The notes under the pieces are model-generated. The model saw only the letters and a list, made by a program, of their open reading frames with translations. It did not search any database and was not told the DNA's origin. From the NCBI GenBank assembly GCA_947496465.1, contig CANMCX010000010.1, forward strand, positions 1 to 64,000: a stretch of 64,000 nt of DNA, written 5' to 3'. The position numbers and the translations under genes are program-made. The stretch is from Marinifilum_A sediminis. GTDB taxonomy: Bacteria > Bacteroidota > Bacteroidia > Bacteroidales > Marinifilaceae. Position 1 is the first letter of the stretch, and each line of letters starts with the position of its first letter. Below are positions 32,308 through 42,648 of the stretch, one piece after another.

Positions 32308-35067
32308 TTATACTACTATGTTGATAATTTTTTTAGGAACGATAATCACTTTTTTAGGTGATTTTCCATCTATCCATTTTTGAGCTTGTTCACAATTCAG
32401 GACTTCCTGTTCAATTTCATCTTTACTTAGGCTTAATGATAATTCTAATTTAAATCTCATTTTACCATTAAATGATACAGGGTATGAATGTGTATTTTCT
32501 GCAACAAAACTTTCATTGAATTCTGGGAAACTTGCTTTGGTAATACTGTTTGTATTTCCACACTTGTTCCACAATTCTTCTGAAATGTGAGGGGCAAAGG
32601 GAGCAAGAAGTTTTAATAAATCTTCTAAAACAGCTTTATTATTACATTTTAATGAGCTCAATTCATTCACACAAATCATAAATGCAGAAATAGAGGTGTT
32701 GAAAGAGAATCTTTCAATATCATCCTGAATTTTCTTTATGGTTTTGTGAAGAACTTTTAATTCATCTTTACTTCCATTTCCTTCAGAAACTTCAAAAGTT
32801 TCACCATTATGGAAAAGTCTCCAAAGTTTTTTCAAGAATTTGTGAACTCCATCGATACCGTTCGTATCCCAAGGTTTGTGAGCTTCCAATGGTCCAAGGA
32901 ACATTTCGTATAAACGAAGTGTATCCGCTCCATATTCTTCAACAATCACATCAGGATTTACAACGTTAAACATCGATTTCGACATTTTTTCAACAGCCCA
33001 ACCACAGTTGTATTTACCGTCTTCTAATACGAATTTGGCATCATTAAATTCTGGTCTCCAGGCTTTGAAAGCTTCTGTATCTAAAACATCATTTTTAACA
33101 ATGTTCACGTCAACATGAATTGTTGTTGTGTCGTATTCTTTTCTTAATCCGTAAGAAACGAATTGGTTTGTATTTTTTACTCTATATACAAAGTTAGAGC
33201 GACCTTGAATCATTCCCTGGTTGATCAACTTCTTGAATGGCTCATCTTTACAAACTTCGTTGATATCGAATAAAAACTTATTCCAGAATCTTGAATAGAT
33301 CAAGTGACCTGTTGCATGCTCAGTTCCTCCGATGTATAAATCAACATCTTGCCAATATTCGTTTGCTTCTTTAGATACCAAAGCATTGTTATTGCGAGGA
33401 TCCATATAACGTAAGTAATAAGCTGATGATCCGGCAAAGCCAGGCATTGTATTCAATTCAATTTGATGTCCTTCAGAAGTCTTCCAATCCGTTGCACGTC
33501 CCAATGGAGGTTCGCCACTTTCAGTTGGTAAATACTTGTCAATTTCAGGTAATTCCAAAGGCAATTGATCCATATCCATCATATATGGCATGTTTTCTTT
33601 GAAATATACAGGGAAAGGTTCTCCCCAATATCTTTGACGAGAGAAAATTGCGTCTCTCAATCTATAATTGATTTTTTTCTTACCTAAACCTCTTGCTTCA
33701 ACTTCTTCGTTGGCTTTTACAATTGCATCTTTCACGTCTAATCCGTTCAAGAAATCCGAATTCATCGATTTTCCTTCTTTTGCATCGTAAGATTCCTCAG
33801 AAATATCACCACCAGAAACTACCTGGATAATTGGCAATTCGAATTTTTTAGCAAATGCGTAATCGCGACTATCGTGAGCAGGAACAGCCATAATAGCACC
33901 AGTACCATACCCAGCCAAAACGTAATCACTTACCCAAACAGGTATTTCTTCTCCTGTAAATGGATGGATTGCGTAAGCCCCGGTAAATTCACCGCTAACG
34001 GTTTTAACATCTGCTAAACGTTCACGTTCCGTTCGTTTCTTGGTAGCCTCAATATAAGCATCAATTTTTTCTCGGCACTCAGGAGTAGTTAACTCATCAA
34101 CCAAATCACTTTCCGGAGCTAATACCATAAAAGTAACTCCATAGATCGTGTCAGGGCGAGTGGTAAAGATTTCTATTTTGATATCCGAATCTTTAACGCC
34201 GAAGTTTACTTCAGCTCCAACAGAACGACCAATCCAGTTTTTCTGAATTTCTTTTAATGAATCTGTCCACTCTAAAGTTTCCATTCCTTCTAAAAGACGT
34301 TTTGCATAAGCAGATACACGAAGTGACCATTGGCGCATTTTCTTTTGCTTAACAGGATGACCTCCTCGTTCGGAGAAACCGTCTTTAACTTCATCGTTCG
34401 CTAAAACTGTACCTAATTCAGGACACCAGTTTACCATCGTATCGGCTAAATAAGCCAATCGGTAGTTCAAAAGAATTTCTTGTTGTTCGGTATTTGATAA
34501 TGCTTTCCATTCTTCTGCTGAAAAGGGTTCAGTTTCTGAACAAGCGGCATTAATTTTTGTATTTCCATCTACTTCAAACTCTTTTACCAAATTAGAAATT
34601 GGCTGAGCTTTTTCTGTTTCATTATCGAAATAGTGATTGAACATTTGAATAAATGCCCACTGAGTCCATTTGTAATAATCAGGATTGCAAGTACGAACTT
34701 CACGATCCCAATCGTAAGAGAAACCAATTTTATCTAATTGTTCTCTGTAACGAGTGATATTTTGTTCTGTTGTAATTGCAGGGTGTTGACCAGTTTGAAT
34801 GGCATATTGCTCTGCAGGTAAACCATATGCATCGTATCCCATTGGGTGGAGTACGTTAAAACCTTTGAGGGTTTTATAACGAGAATAGATGTCTGAAGCG
34901 ATATACCCGAGTGGGTGACCAACATGTAGTCCCGCTCCTGATGGATAAGGGAACATATCAAGTACATAAAATTTTGGCTTGTCTGCGTCAACATCCACCT
35001 TATAGGTTTTATTGTCGTTCCAGTACTGTTGCCATTTCTGTTCTATTTCTTTAAACGTGTACTCCAT
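32308..35067 (-). CDS. leuS: Leucyl-tRNA synthetase
   Basis: Class Ia synthetase of 919 residues. HIGH motif as HVGH in FPYPSGAGLHVGHPLGY, a CP1 editing domain (TTRPDTIYGVTFMVLAPE) and KMSKS in VEKMSKSMFNVVNP, followed by an anticodon-binding and a C-terminal domain. The insert with an extended segment NFVYRVKNTNQFVSYGLR before KMSKS is usual in Bacteroidota LeuS. A -7-like TAATTTTG lies at 35112-35119 on the minus strand. Confidence 0.98.
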   Translation of the reverse strand: MEYTFKEIEQKWQQYWNDNKTYKVDVDADKPKFYVLDMFPYPSGAGLHVGHPLGYIASDIYSRYKTLKGFNVLHPMGYDAYGLPAEQYAIQTGQHPAITTEQNITRYREQLDKIGFSYDWDREVRTCNPDYYKWTQWAFIQMFNHYFDNETEKAQPISNLVKEFEVDGNTKINAACSETEPFSAEEWKALSNTEQQEILLNYRLAYLADTMVNWCPELGTVLANDEVKDGFSERGGHPVKQKKMRQWSLRVSAYAKRLLEGMETLEWTDSLKEIQKNWIGRSVGAEVNFGVKDSDIKIEIFTTRPDTIYGVTFMVLAPESDLVDELTTPECREKIDAYIEATKKRTERERLADVKTVSGEFTGAYAIHPFTGEEIPVWVSDYVLAGYGTGAIMAVPAHDSRDYAFAKKFELPIIQVVSGGDISEESYDAKEGKSMNSDFLNGLDVKDAIVKANEEVEARGLGKKKINYRLRDAIFSRQRYWGEPFPVYFKENMPYMMDMDQLPLELPEIDKYLPTESGEPPLGRATDWKTSEGHQIELNTMPGFAGSSAYYLRYMDPRNNNALVSKEANEYWQDVDLYIGGTEHATGHLIYSRFWNKFLFDINEVCKDEPFKKLINQGMIQGRSNFVYRVKNTNQFVSYGLRKEYDTTTIHVDVNIVKNDVLDTEAFKAWRPEFNDAKFVLEDGKYNCGWAVEKMSKSMFNVVNPDVIVEEYGADTLRLYEMFLGPLEAHKPWDTNGIDGVHKFLKKLWRLFHNGETFEVSEGNGSKDELKVLHKTIKKIQDDIERFSFNTSISAFMICVNELSSLKCNNKAVLEDLLKLLAPFAPHISEELWNKCGNTNSITKASFPEFNESFVAENTHSYPVSFNGKMRFKLELSLSLSKDEIEQEVLNCEQAQKWIDGKSPKKVIIVPKKIINIVV

Positions 35068-35277
35068 TGTAATATTTGATAATATATGGTTATTTCAATG
35101 TGTTTAGTTCGCAAAATTAGTAAAAGTTTAGAAATATAACATTGGTTTTCTATTGATCTGAAAATTTATTAAAAATTGGCTTATAGTTCTTTAGCATGAG
35201 TTGTATTATTCTGTTGTATATAGAGTAGAAGGGAAGACCTATAGAACCAAATAATTTTTTAAATTTGTGCTCAAAAT

Positions 35278-35351
35278 GGTTCCGTAGTTCAGCTGAATAG
35301 AACGTCAGATTCCGGTTCTGAAGGTCGCGGGTTTGAATCCCGCCGGAATCA
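35278..35351 (+). tRNA. tRNA-Arg (anticodon CCG)
   Basis: A cloverleaf of 74 nt: acceptor GGTTCCG / CGGAATC with one G-U pair, D-arm GTTC/GAAC, anticodon stem TCAGA / TCTGA with loop TTCCGGT giving anticodon CCG (codon CGG), T-arm GCGGG / CCCGC with loop TTTGAAT, discriminator A. CCA is not encoded. A TAAATTTG -7 box lies at 35260-35267, 10 bp before the gene. Terminator directly downstream, so monocistronic. Confidence 0.95.
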
Positions 35352-35352
35352 C

Positions 35353-35388
35353 AAAAGCTTGAAATTTATTTCAAGCTTTTTTTTATGC
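35353..35388 (+). terminator. Terminator of tRNA-Arg
   Basis: AAAAGCTTGA / TCAAGCTTTT stem, then a T run ending ATGC. Together with the opposing exbD terminator it creates a perfect 34-nt palindrome at 35378-35411. Confidence 0.9.
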
Positions 35389-35400
35389 TCTAAATTTAGA

Positions 35401-35431
35401 GCATAAAAAAAGGAGTCCTTTTGGACTCCTT
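35401..35431 (-). terminator. Terminator of the exbB-exbD operon
   Basis: On the minus strand AAAGGAGTCC / GGACTCCTTT, T7, then ATGC. Lies 27 bp beyond the last gene of the operon. Confidence 0.92.
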
Positions 35432-35457
35432 TCTATATAATAAACTCGGATTTTTTA

Positions 35458-35925
35458 TTATTCCGCAGCTTGAAGAGCTGAATAGTTCAGTTTTAATGAA
35501 CTTGCTTTTCTTAGTTCTTGCTTAATGTCAACGATAATACCCATTTTAGTATATCTGTCAACTTTAAGGTTTGTTGTCAACTTGTTACGTAACTCTTCTC
35601 TTCTTGCTTCTCTTTCTGAAGCAATAAATTGTTGAATATCATCAACAGTTGCAAACTGGTCGTTCAATTGAATTCTTGGTTCAGTACCAAAAGTTTTTTG
35701 AAATTTTCTTAAAGGAACACCAACGTGGATGTTACTTACTAAATCTTTCTTTTCCAACTTTACAATTTCCGTTGCAGTAGGCTGAATATAAGTTACACTT
35801 AATTCTGTATCACGCATAGTTGTACTAACCATGAAGAAGAATAGTAGCATAAATACGATATCAGGAAGAGATGCCGTTGAAATTGCAGGAAGTTCTTTCC
35901 CACCGTCTTTTCTAAATTTTGACAT
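35458..35925 (-). CDS. exbD: ExbD/TolR-family proton-channel subunit (second)
   Basis: A 155-residue single-pass protein. The membrane helix carries the essential aspartate (D22) in LPDIVFMLLFFFMVSTTMRD; a periplasmic domain follows (about 50-150). Partner of ExbB in energising TonB-type transport or related envelope machines. Its ATG overlaps the stop of the first exbD gene (TAATG), so translation is coupled. Confidence 0.93.
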   Translation of the reverse strand: MSKFRKDGGKELPAISTASLPDIVFMLLFFFMVSTTMRDTELSVTYIQPTATEIVKLEKKDLVSNIHVGVPLRKFQKTFGTEPRIQLNDQFATVDDIQQFIASEREARREELRNKLTTNLKVDRYTKMGIIVDIKQELRKASSLKLNYSALQAAE

Positions 35926-36500
35926 TATTTTCGTCCTCCCACATTTTTAGGTTCAGCTTCAGAAATCGCCATAGGAACATATTTTCTAATAGCTTTTTGT
36001 TGATCTTCATCAAGCTCGCTAAATTTTTTGTTCCATTTCTGCATTGCTTTCGCATCTTTTAGTTCGCGAGAAGCAATAGCTAGCTCATCCTGCACTCTAA
36101 TATATGTTTCGTAACTAGTACCACGGTCATTTTGTAATGAAACTAATCCTTTTGAAACTGGCACATCACCAAAATATGGGATGGTTTTAATTTCTTTTTC
36201 AGGAAGATTTTCATCATTTGTTGGATTTAGAATAAACTCTTTGGTTTTTTCACGCAATTGTGAAATATCCATTAGTTCACCATTTACCAACAACTCGTTG
36301 TTGCGGTTCACCAAAATAGCTAATACATTACGTTTGTTAACTTTTGGTGGTTTTACATCTGTTTCTTCTGGAATAGGAGGTAATTTTTTATAAATACCTG
36401 TATCCACATCCATTGTTGTAGAAACCAAGAAGAAAATTAACAACAAGAACGCAATATCGGCCATCGAACTAGAATTAATCTCTGGTGTTTTTCTTGCCAT
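35925..36500 (-). CDS. exbD: ExbD/TolR-family proton-channel subunit (first)
   Basis: A 191-residue ExbD paralogue with D15 in SSMADIAFLLLIFFLVSTTM. The periplasmic part is longer than in the neighbour (insert about 85-125) and ends with a helical, charged tail (about 140-185). Two different ExbD proteins behind one ExbB are typical of Bacteroidota and suggest a heteromeric stator. Confidence 0.93.
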   Translation of the reverse strand: MARKTPEINSSSMADIAFLLLIFFLVSTTMDVDTGIYKKLPPIPEETDVKPPKVNKRNVLAILVNRNNELLVNGELMDISQLREKTKEFILNPTNDENLPEKEIKTIPYFGDVPVSKGLVSLQNDRGTSYETYIRVQDELAIASRELKDAKAMQKWNKKFSELDEDQQKAIRKYVPMAISEAEPKNVGGRK

Positions 36501-36544
36501 AATAATTGTATTGCGATCCAGATTTTTACATCTGGATCATATTG

Positions 36545-36994
36545 TTAACGGAATCTTCTAAGAATTTCAGTAGCTAATATTGCAACAACAGTACCAACAC
36601 CTAAAATATACATAGTGTACAATACAGTGTCTGCAAATTGCAATGAAGCAGGATTATTGTCAGTACCTGTATATCCTGGTAGGTCTAGTAATGTTGCATC
36701 AGACATACTGTATGATATAAGGATAATCAATCCAAGTACTACCAATCCCATTAAGCCTTTGATTGCACCTTTTGGGTTAACAACCAACTGAATGATTGGG
36801 AAAACAATTGCTAATGCAGCAGAAGCAATGAATAGCACTTTAGCCCAGTTGATCAAAAGATCAGTATAAACAGGCGTTGGATGCGCTTGATTTGGGATTT
36901 CTCCACCTATGTAAAACATGATCACAAAAATAGCTGTAAGACCAATCATTACATAGGTAAGAATATTTAAATATTTACTCAATGTATTTGACAT
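36545..36994 (-). CDS. Unknown four-helix membrane protein of the ExbB/ExbD operon
   Basis: A 149-residue protein from ATG 36994 (MSNTLSKYLNILTYVMIGLT); an in-frame TTG at 37003 is less likely. Four membrane helices (about 10-30, 50-70, 77-97, 123-143) and no large soluble part. Always-with-exbBD small membrane proteins like this are found in related genomes, so an accessory subunit of the channel is a fair inference, but no family function is known to me. Confidence 0.82.
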   Translation of the reverse strand: MSNTLSKYLNILTYVMIGLTAIFVIMFYIGGEIPNQAHPTPVYTDLLINWAKVLFIASAALAIVFPIIQLVVNPKGAIKGLMGLVVLGLIILISYSMSDATLLDLPGYTGTDNNPASLQFADTVLYTMYILGVGTVVAILATEILRRFR

Positions 36995-37003
36995 AGTCTT
37001 CAA

Positions 37004-37813
37004 TTATTTTTTCATGTTGTATTTTACAAGGATATCTAATAGAGAGATAGAAGCATCTTCCATATTGTTTACGATGCTATCGATCTTAGCAGTACAGTAG
37101 TTATAGAATACCTGAAGGATCATAGCTACGATCAAACCAGATACAGTAGTAATCAAGGCAATTTTAATACCACCTGCTACAGCTGCTGGAGAAATAGTAC
37201 CCATTGACTGAATTGAATCAAATGCATCAATCATACCGATTACAGTACCCATAAATCCTAACATAGGAGCCAAACCAATCATCAAAGAAATCCAAGAAAG
37301 ACCTTTTTCTAAAAGACCCATCTGTACAGATCCGTAAGAAACAACAGATTTTTCTACCACTTCGATACCTTCATCGATACGGTCAAGACCTTGATAGAAA
37401 ATGCTTGCGATAGGACCGCGAGTATTTCTACAAACTTCTTTAGCCGCTTCAACACCACCGTTGTTCAATGCATCTTCAAGATTAGCAATTAACTTTCTAG
37501 TGTTGGTTGTTGACATGTTTAAGTAAATGATTCTTTCAATAGAAAGAGCCAAACCTAAGATAAGAGCTAACAATACAAAGCTCATAAACATAGCACCACC
37601 TTGGATGAACTGTTTCTTAACCACTTTGTGGAAAGAAGTACTTTCGATAACTTCTTCTTCCATTACTGGAGCAGCTTCCTCTACAACTTCTTCAGTAACT
37701 TCTTCAGCAACTTGAGTAGTATCAGTAGTTGTCTCATCCTGAGCAACTGCATAAGATGATGCTCCTAAAGTTAGCATCCCGATAACTGCTATAAATGCAA
37801 ATAACTTTTTCAT
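37004..37813 (-). CDS. exbB: ExbB/TolQ/MotA-family proton-channel protein
   Basis: A 269-residue protein. Unlike E. coli ExbB it begins with a cleavable-looking signal peptide (about 1-24) and an acidic, Val/Glu-rich periplasmic segment (about 25-60, EEVTEEVVEEAAPVMEEEV). Three membrane helices follow, with the MotA_ExbB core GLSWISLMIGLAPMLGFMGTVIGMIDAF and ALITTVSGLIVAMI. First gene of the operon with two exbD genes. Confidence 0.95.
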   Translation of the reverse strand: MKKLFAFIAVIGMLTLGASSYAVAQDETTTDTTQVAEEVTEEVVEEAAPVMEEEVIESTSFHKVVKKQFIQGGAMFMSFVLLALILGLALSIERIIYLNMSTTNTRKLIANLEDALNNGGVEAAKEVCRNTRGPIASIFYQGLDRIDEGIEVVEKSVVSYGSVQMGLLEKGLSWISLMIGLAPMLGFMGTVIGMIDAFDSIQSMGTISPAAVAGGIKIALITTVSGLIVAMILQVFYNYCTAKIDSIVNNMEDASISLLDILVKYNMKK

Positions 37814-37851
37814 AGTCTGTTTTTCAAATTTTAATTAACGAAATTATTTTA

Positions 37852-37882
37852 CAAATTTAAACGATTGCGATCTCATAAACAA
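37852..37882 (-). promoter_or_regulatory. Promoter of the exbB operon
   Basis: Minus strand TTG (37880-37882), 20-bp spacer, TAAATTTG (37852-37859). About 38 nt upstream of the exbB ATG. A clean consensus match. Confidence 0.7.
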
Positions 37883-38026
37883 CTAATTACTTAGTTGTTT
37901 CTTTATTATTATTTAAAAAGCCTTTCTTTATCTGTATTTCAAGTACCCTTGCATTAGGGTTTTATGTAATATAGAACGCTTTAAACAGTGCACCAAATTA
38001 CAAAAAAAATGTGAAAAACAAATATT

Positions 38027-39061
38027 CTATTGGCTTAATTCGCCCTTTAAGGATTTATTTAAAAGCAATTTGGTTTGTTCTTGGTTTACCTTTTTGCCAA
38101 GAATAAACATTAGTTTGGTAATTGCAGCCTCGGTAGTAATATCTCTCCCGCTTACAACTCCCACATTTAGAAGCTCTAAGCTTGTTTCATAAAGCCCCAT
38201 TTTTACACTTCCTGCAGCACACTGAGTAATGTTGTATATAATAATACCTTTATCGATTGCTTCTTTAATTGTGTTGATAAACCATGGGTCGGTTGGCGCA
38301 TTTCCTGCTCCATAACTTTCCATTACTACACCTTTTAAGCCTTCAGTATTTAATATTGCATCTACCACCTGTTTGGTAATTCCTGGGAATAGTTTTAGAA
38401 TAGCAATATTTGGATTCATTTGGGTAGATATCTCCAAATTTCTTGGTTGACTTGGGTAATGTATTGCGGAGTAGTTGTAATTGATATTTATACCGATTTT
38501 AGCTAAATCAGGATAATTATACGAGTAGAAGGCATTAAAGTGTTCTGCATTGTGCTTTGTTGTTCGATTTCCTCGGAATAGTTGATTTTCGAATACAATG
38601 CATACTTCTGGTACCATTGCTTGTCCATTTTTATAAGCAGCGGCAATTTCTATTGCGGTAATCAAATTTTCTTTCCCATCGGTTCTTAATGTACCAATAG
38701 GAAGTTGCGATCCCGTTAAAATGACTGGCTTTTGTAAGTTATCAAGCATGAAACTTAAAGCTGATGCTGAAAAAGACATTGTGTCTGTTCCGTGTAGAAC
38801 CACAAAACCATCATACCTTTCATAGTTCTCTTTAATTAATTCAGCAATTTTTACCCAAACTTCAGGATTAAGGTTTGAAGAATCAATTAATGGATCGAAG
38901 GCAATTGAATTTAATTCGTAACCAAATTCATTTAGCTCTGGTACTTGCTTAATGATATGGTCGAAATCAAATGGAATTAATGATCCTGAAACAGGATCGT
39001 TTACCATACCAATTGTACCACCAGTGTAAATTAAGAGTATAGAAGTGTTATTAGTTGTCAT
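38027..39061 (-). CDS. ansA: L-asparaginase, type I (cytoplasmic)
   Basis: Hydrolyses asparagine to aspartate and ammonia. 344 residues with no signal peptide, so the cytoplasmic type. First catalytic threonine in IYTGGTIGMV, second in VLHGTDTMSFSASAL, and the substrate loop GSQLPIGTLRTDGKEN. Lies 12 bp after tatD on the same strand, so co-transcribed. Confidence 0.95.
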   Translation of the reverse strand: MTTNNTSILLIYTGGTIGMVNDPVSGSLIPFDFDHIIKQVPELNEFGYELNSIAFDPLIDSSNLNPEVWVKIAELIKENYERYDGFVVLHGTDTMSFSASALSFMLDNLQKPVILTGSQLPIGTLRTDGKENLITAIEIAAAYKNGQAMVPEVCIVFENQLFRGNRTTKHNAEHFNAFYSYNYPDLAKIGININYNYSAIHYPSQPRNLEISTQMNPNIAILKLFPGITKQVVDAILNTEGLKGVVMESYGAGNAPTDPWFINTIKEAIDKGIIIYNITQCAAGSVKMGLYETSLELLNVGVVSGRDITTEAAITKLMFILGKKVNQEQTKLLLNKSLKGELSQ

Positions 39062-39073
39062 TTTTAGAAAGAG

Positions 39074-39841
39074 TTACAGTTTGAATAAATTTTCTGCATT
39101 TCTACCTGTTATTTCAGCTATTTCTGTAATATCCTTTTGAAAGATATCTGCTATTTTTTGTGCTGTATACAATACGTATGAACTTTCGTTTCTTTTTCCT
39201 CGTTTAGGAACAGGAGAAAGATAGGGAGCATCGGTTTCCAATAGTAATTTTTCTAAAGGAAGTTGACCAACGGTTTTATCTAAACCTGCATTTTTAAAAG
39301 TTACAATTCCATTTATGCCAAGCAAATATCCTAAATCAATTGCTTTCTGTGCTTGTTCAATATTGCCAGTGAAACTGTGGAAAACACCTTTTAATTCTGA
39401 GTTTTTGAAATTGTCAAGAACTTCGAATATCTTGTCGAATGAATCTCTTGCGTGAATTACAATGGGTAAATTGTAATGTAATGCCCAATTGATTTGTGTT
39501 TCGAAACTTTCTTGTTGTTCTTTTAGGAAGGTTTTGTCCCAATATAAATCAATTCCAATTTCACCTATGGCACAATAATTTACTTTGTCTAGCCAACTTT
39601 TACATGTTGCTAATTCTTCTTTAAAGTTTTCTTTTACTGAAGTGGGATGCAATCCCATCATTGGAATACAATAGTTAGGGTATGCTTTTACTAAAGCATG
39701 CATTACCTCTATTGATTCAGAATCGATATTGGGTAAAAGAATCTTTTCAATTCCAGCATCTTTTGATCTCTGGATTACTTCATTTATATCTTCCTTAAAC
39801 TCTTTTGAGTAGATGTGAGAATGTGTATCTATCAATTTCAT
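39074..39841 (-). CDS. TatD-family metal-dependent DNase/hydrolase
   Basis: A 255-residue TIM-barrel hydrolase from ATG 39841. Metal ligands: DTHSHIY at the N-terminus, IGEIGIDLYWD, VIHARD, GVFHSFTG and LLLETDAPYLSP. The open frame extends upstream to 39931, but that part contains the promoter and overlaps the gdhA terminator, so the later ATG is used. Probably a 3'-5' exonuclease or D-aminoacyl-tRNA deacylase-like enzyme of the YcfH/TatD group. Confidence 0.95.
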   Translation of the reverse strand: MKLIDTHSHIYSKEFKEDINEVIQRSKDAGIEKILLPNIDSESIEVMHALVKAYPNYCIPMMGLHPTSVKENFKEELATCKSWLDKVNYCAIGEIGIDLYWDKTFLKEQQESFETQINWALHYNLPIVIHARDSFDKIFEVLDNFKNSELKGVFHSFTGNIEQAQKAIDLGYLLGINGIVTFKNAGLDKTVGQLPLEKLLLETDAPYLSPVPKRGKRNESSYVLYTAQKIADIFQKDITEIAEITGRNAENLFKL

Positions 39842-39861
39842 GTTGATTCTAATTTGATGAA

Positions 39862-39892
39862 CAAACATAGAGAAAGGAAAAAGTATTGGCAA
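39862..39892 (-). promoter_or_regulatory. Promoter of the tatD-ansA operon
   Basis: Minus strand TTG (39890-39892), 20-bp spacer, TATGTTTG (39862-39869), 20 nt upstream of the tatD ATG at 39841. It supports the shorter tatD start. Confidence 0.7.
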
Positions 39893-39916
39893 GACTTTTA
39901 TCCCCCAAAATGATAT

Positions 39917-39943
39917 AAAAAAAGCCGGCATAGCCGGCTTTTC
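39917..39943 (-). terminator. Terminator of gdhA
   Basis: On the minus strand AAGCCGGC / GCCGGCTT with a 3-nt loop and seven T, 25 bp after the gdhA stop. Confidence 0.93.
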
Positions 39944-39967
39944 TATATTTAGGCGTGATTGTATATA

Positions 39968-41302
<1,335 letters not shown>

Positions 41303-41360
41303 ATCCAAACTGTTATGAAATTAAAATTGTTTGTTGTGTTTTATTATTAGTTCTTGGTGT

Positions 41361-41390
41361 CAAATGTATATAAATTTTCATAATCACAAA
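41361..41390 (-). promoter_or_regulatory. Promoter of gdhA
   Basis: Minus strand TTTG (41387-41390), 18-bp spacer, TACATTTG (41361-41368), about 58 nt before the ATG. One of the best consensus matches in the window. Confidence 0.75.
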
Positions 41391-41504
41391 TGAAAAGTCA
41401 AAAAATTTTACAACGTTTTCGAAAAACGCAAACCGCTAAAGGTGAGCGCCTTAATAGAGTGTGATTTCTGCTCTACAACATGAACTCTCAAAAAATGATA
41501 AAAT

Positions 41505-42608
41505 TCATGAATTTAGGGCGTAGATTTTTCCCGGAAGTGACTTAACGATGCCATCAAATTCTAATTTGAGGAGTAAAGTTGAGACCTTACTCATGGGTAA
41601 GGATGTTTTAATGCAGATGATATCGATAGCTGTATTTTTTTCCTTTTTTAAAGAATTAACAATTATCTCCTCTTCTGTTGATAATTCAACAAATAATTTG
41701 GGTTGAATTTCTTTAGGAGTTTTGCATGCTTCATCCCAGCCTAAAATATATTCCAAATCTTTAACGCTTTCGATTAAATGTGCCTGATTGGTTTTGATAA
41801 GATGGTTGCATCCCATTGAGAATTTGTCTGTTACTCTTCCTGGGAACGCAAAAACATCACGATTGTATGAATTAGCGATATTTGCAGTAACTAATGATCC
41901 GCCTTTTTTAGCCGACTCAATTACTATTGTAGCGTCCGACATTCCTGCAATAATTCTATTTCTTCTTACGAAATGTTTGGGATCAAAATTGCTGTTTGAA
42001 GTAAATTCACTAATTAATGCTCCATTTTGTGCTATTTCTGAAGCATATTGTTTGTGTTGAGCAGGATACATTTGATGAAAACCATGACCTAAAGCTGCAA
42101 CGGTTGGTAAATTGTTTCGCAAAGCTGCTTTGTGAGCACAAATATCAACCCCGTAGGCTAAGCCGCTGATAATAGTGGTTTTAATTTTCTTTTCAGCAAG
42201 ATTTGTAATTAGTTTATTGCAGGTTTCCCGACCATTATCACTTGCATTACGGGTTCCAACTATGCTAATGCTGCGATCAGAATTGAAGTCAATATTTCCC
42301 TTATAATATAAGGTACAAGGAGAATCAGAACAATTCAATAATCGTTGCGGATAATCAGGATCTAAATAGGAAGTAAAACGAATGTTGTTATCGGAGATAA
42401 AATGCAATTCTTCTTCTGCAGATTTTAAGGCAGATTCTCGATTTAGTTTTTTTGTGAATACTTCGCCAATTCCTGGAATTTTTTGAAGATGATGTGTCTT
42501 TTCCTTAAAGAAACCCTCCATACCACCAGTGTAGGCTATGGCTTTTTTAATATTTACAGGACCAAATCCGTTAATAAAACTAAGTGCAACTTTATAAATT
42601 TCTTCCAT
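41505..42608 (-). CDS. dprA: DNA-processing protein DprA
   Basis: Loads RecA on incoming single-stranded DNA during natural transformation. 367 residues: N-terminal helix-hairpin-helix (about 1-60, INGFGPVNIKKAIAYTGG), Rossmann-fold core with SIVGTRNASDNGRE, ISGLAYGVDICAH, RRNRIIAGMSDATIVIESA and GGSLVTA, and a C-terminal winged helix (about 300-365). The start codon lies inside the 3' arm of a 15-bp perfect stem, which may limit translation. No other competence gene is nearby. Confidence 0.95.
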   Translation of the reverse strand: MEEIYKVALSFINGFGPVNIKKAIAYTGGMEGFFKEKTHHLQKIPGIGEVFTKKLNRESALKSAEEELHFISDNNIRFTSYLDPDYPQRLLNCSDSPCTLYYKGNIDFNSDRSISIVGTRNASDNGRETCNKLITNLAEKKIKTTIISGLAYGVDICAHKAALRNNLPTVAALGHGFHQMYPAQHKQYASEIAQNGALISEFTSNSNFDPKHFVRRNRIIAGMSDATIVIESAKKGGSLVTANIANSYNRDVFAFPGRVTDKFSMGCNHLIKTNQAHLIESVKDLEYILGWDEACKTPKEIQPKLFVELSTEEEIIVNSLKKEKNTAIDIICIKTSLPMSKVSTLLLKLEFDGIVKSLPGKIYALNS

Positions 42609-42636
42609 ACATTATAAGCTGTTATAATGTATGGAA
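42603..42636. repeat. 34-nt hairpin covering the dprA start codon
   Basis: Fifteen-bp perfect inverted repeat TTCCATACATTATAA (42603-42617) / TTATAATGTATGGAA (42622-42636) with a 4-nt loop. In the minus-strand mRNA the dprA ATG (42606-42608) is paired in the 3' arm. No T run follows, so it is not an ordinary terminator for the preceding gene. Confidence 0.85.
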
Positions 42637-42648
42637 TTTACAAAATAT

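Noticed and set aside
39074..39931. Longer TatD start with a hydrophobic N-terminal extension
   Set aside because: The extension overlaps a consensus promoter and the gdhA terminator, and the family starts directly before the DTHSH motif.
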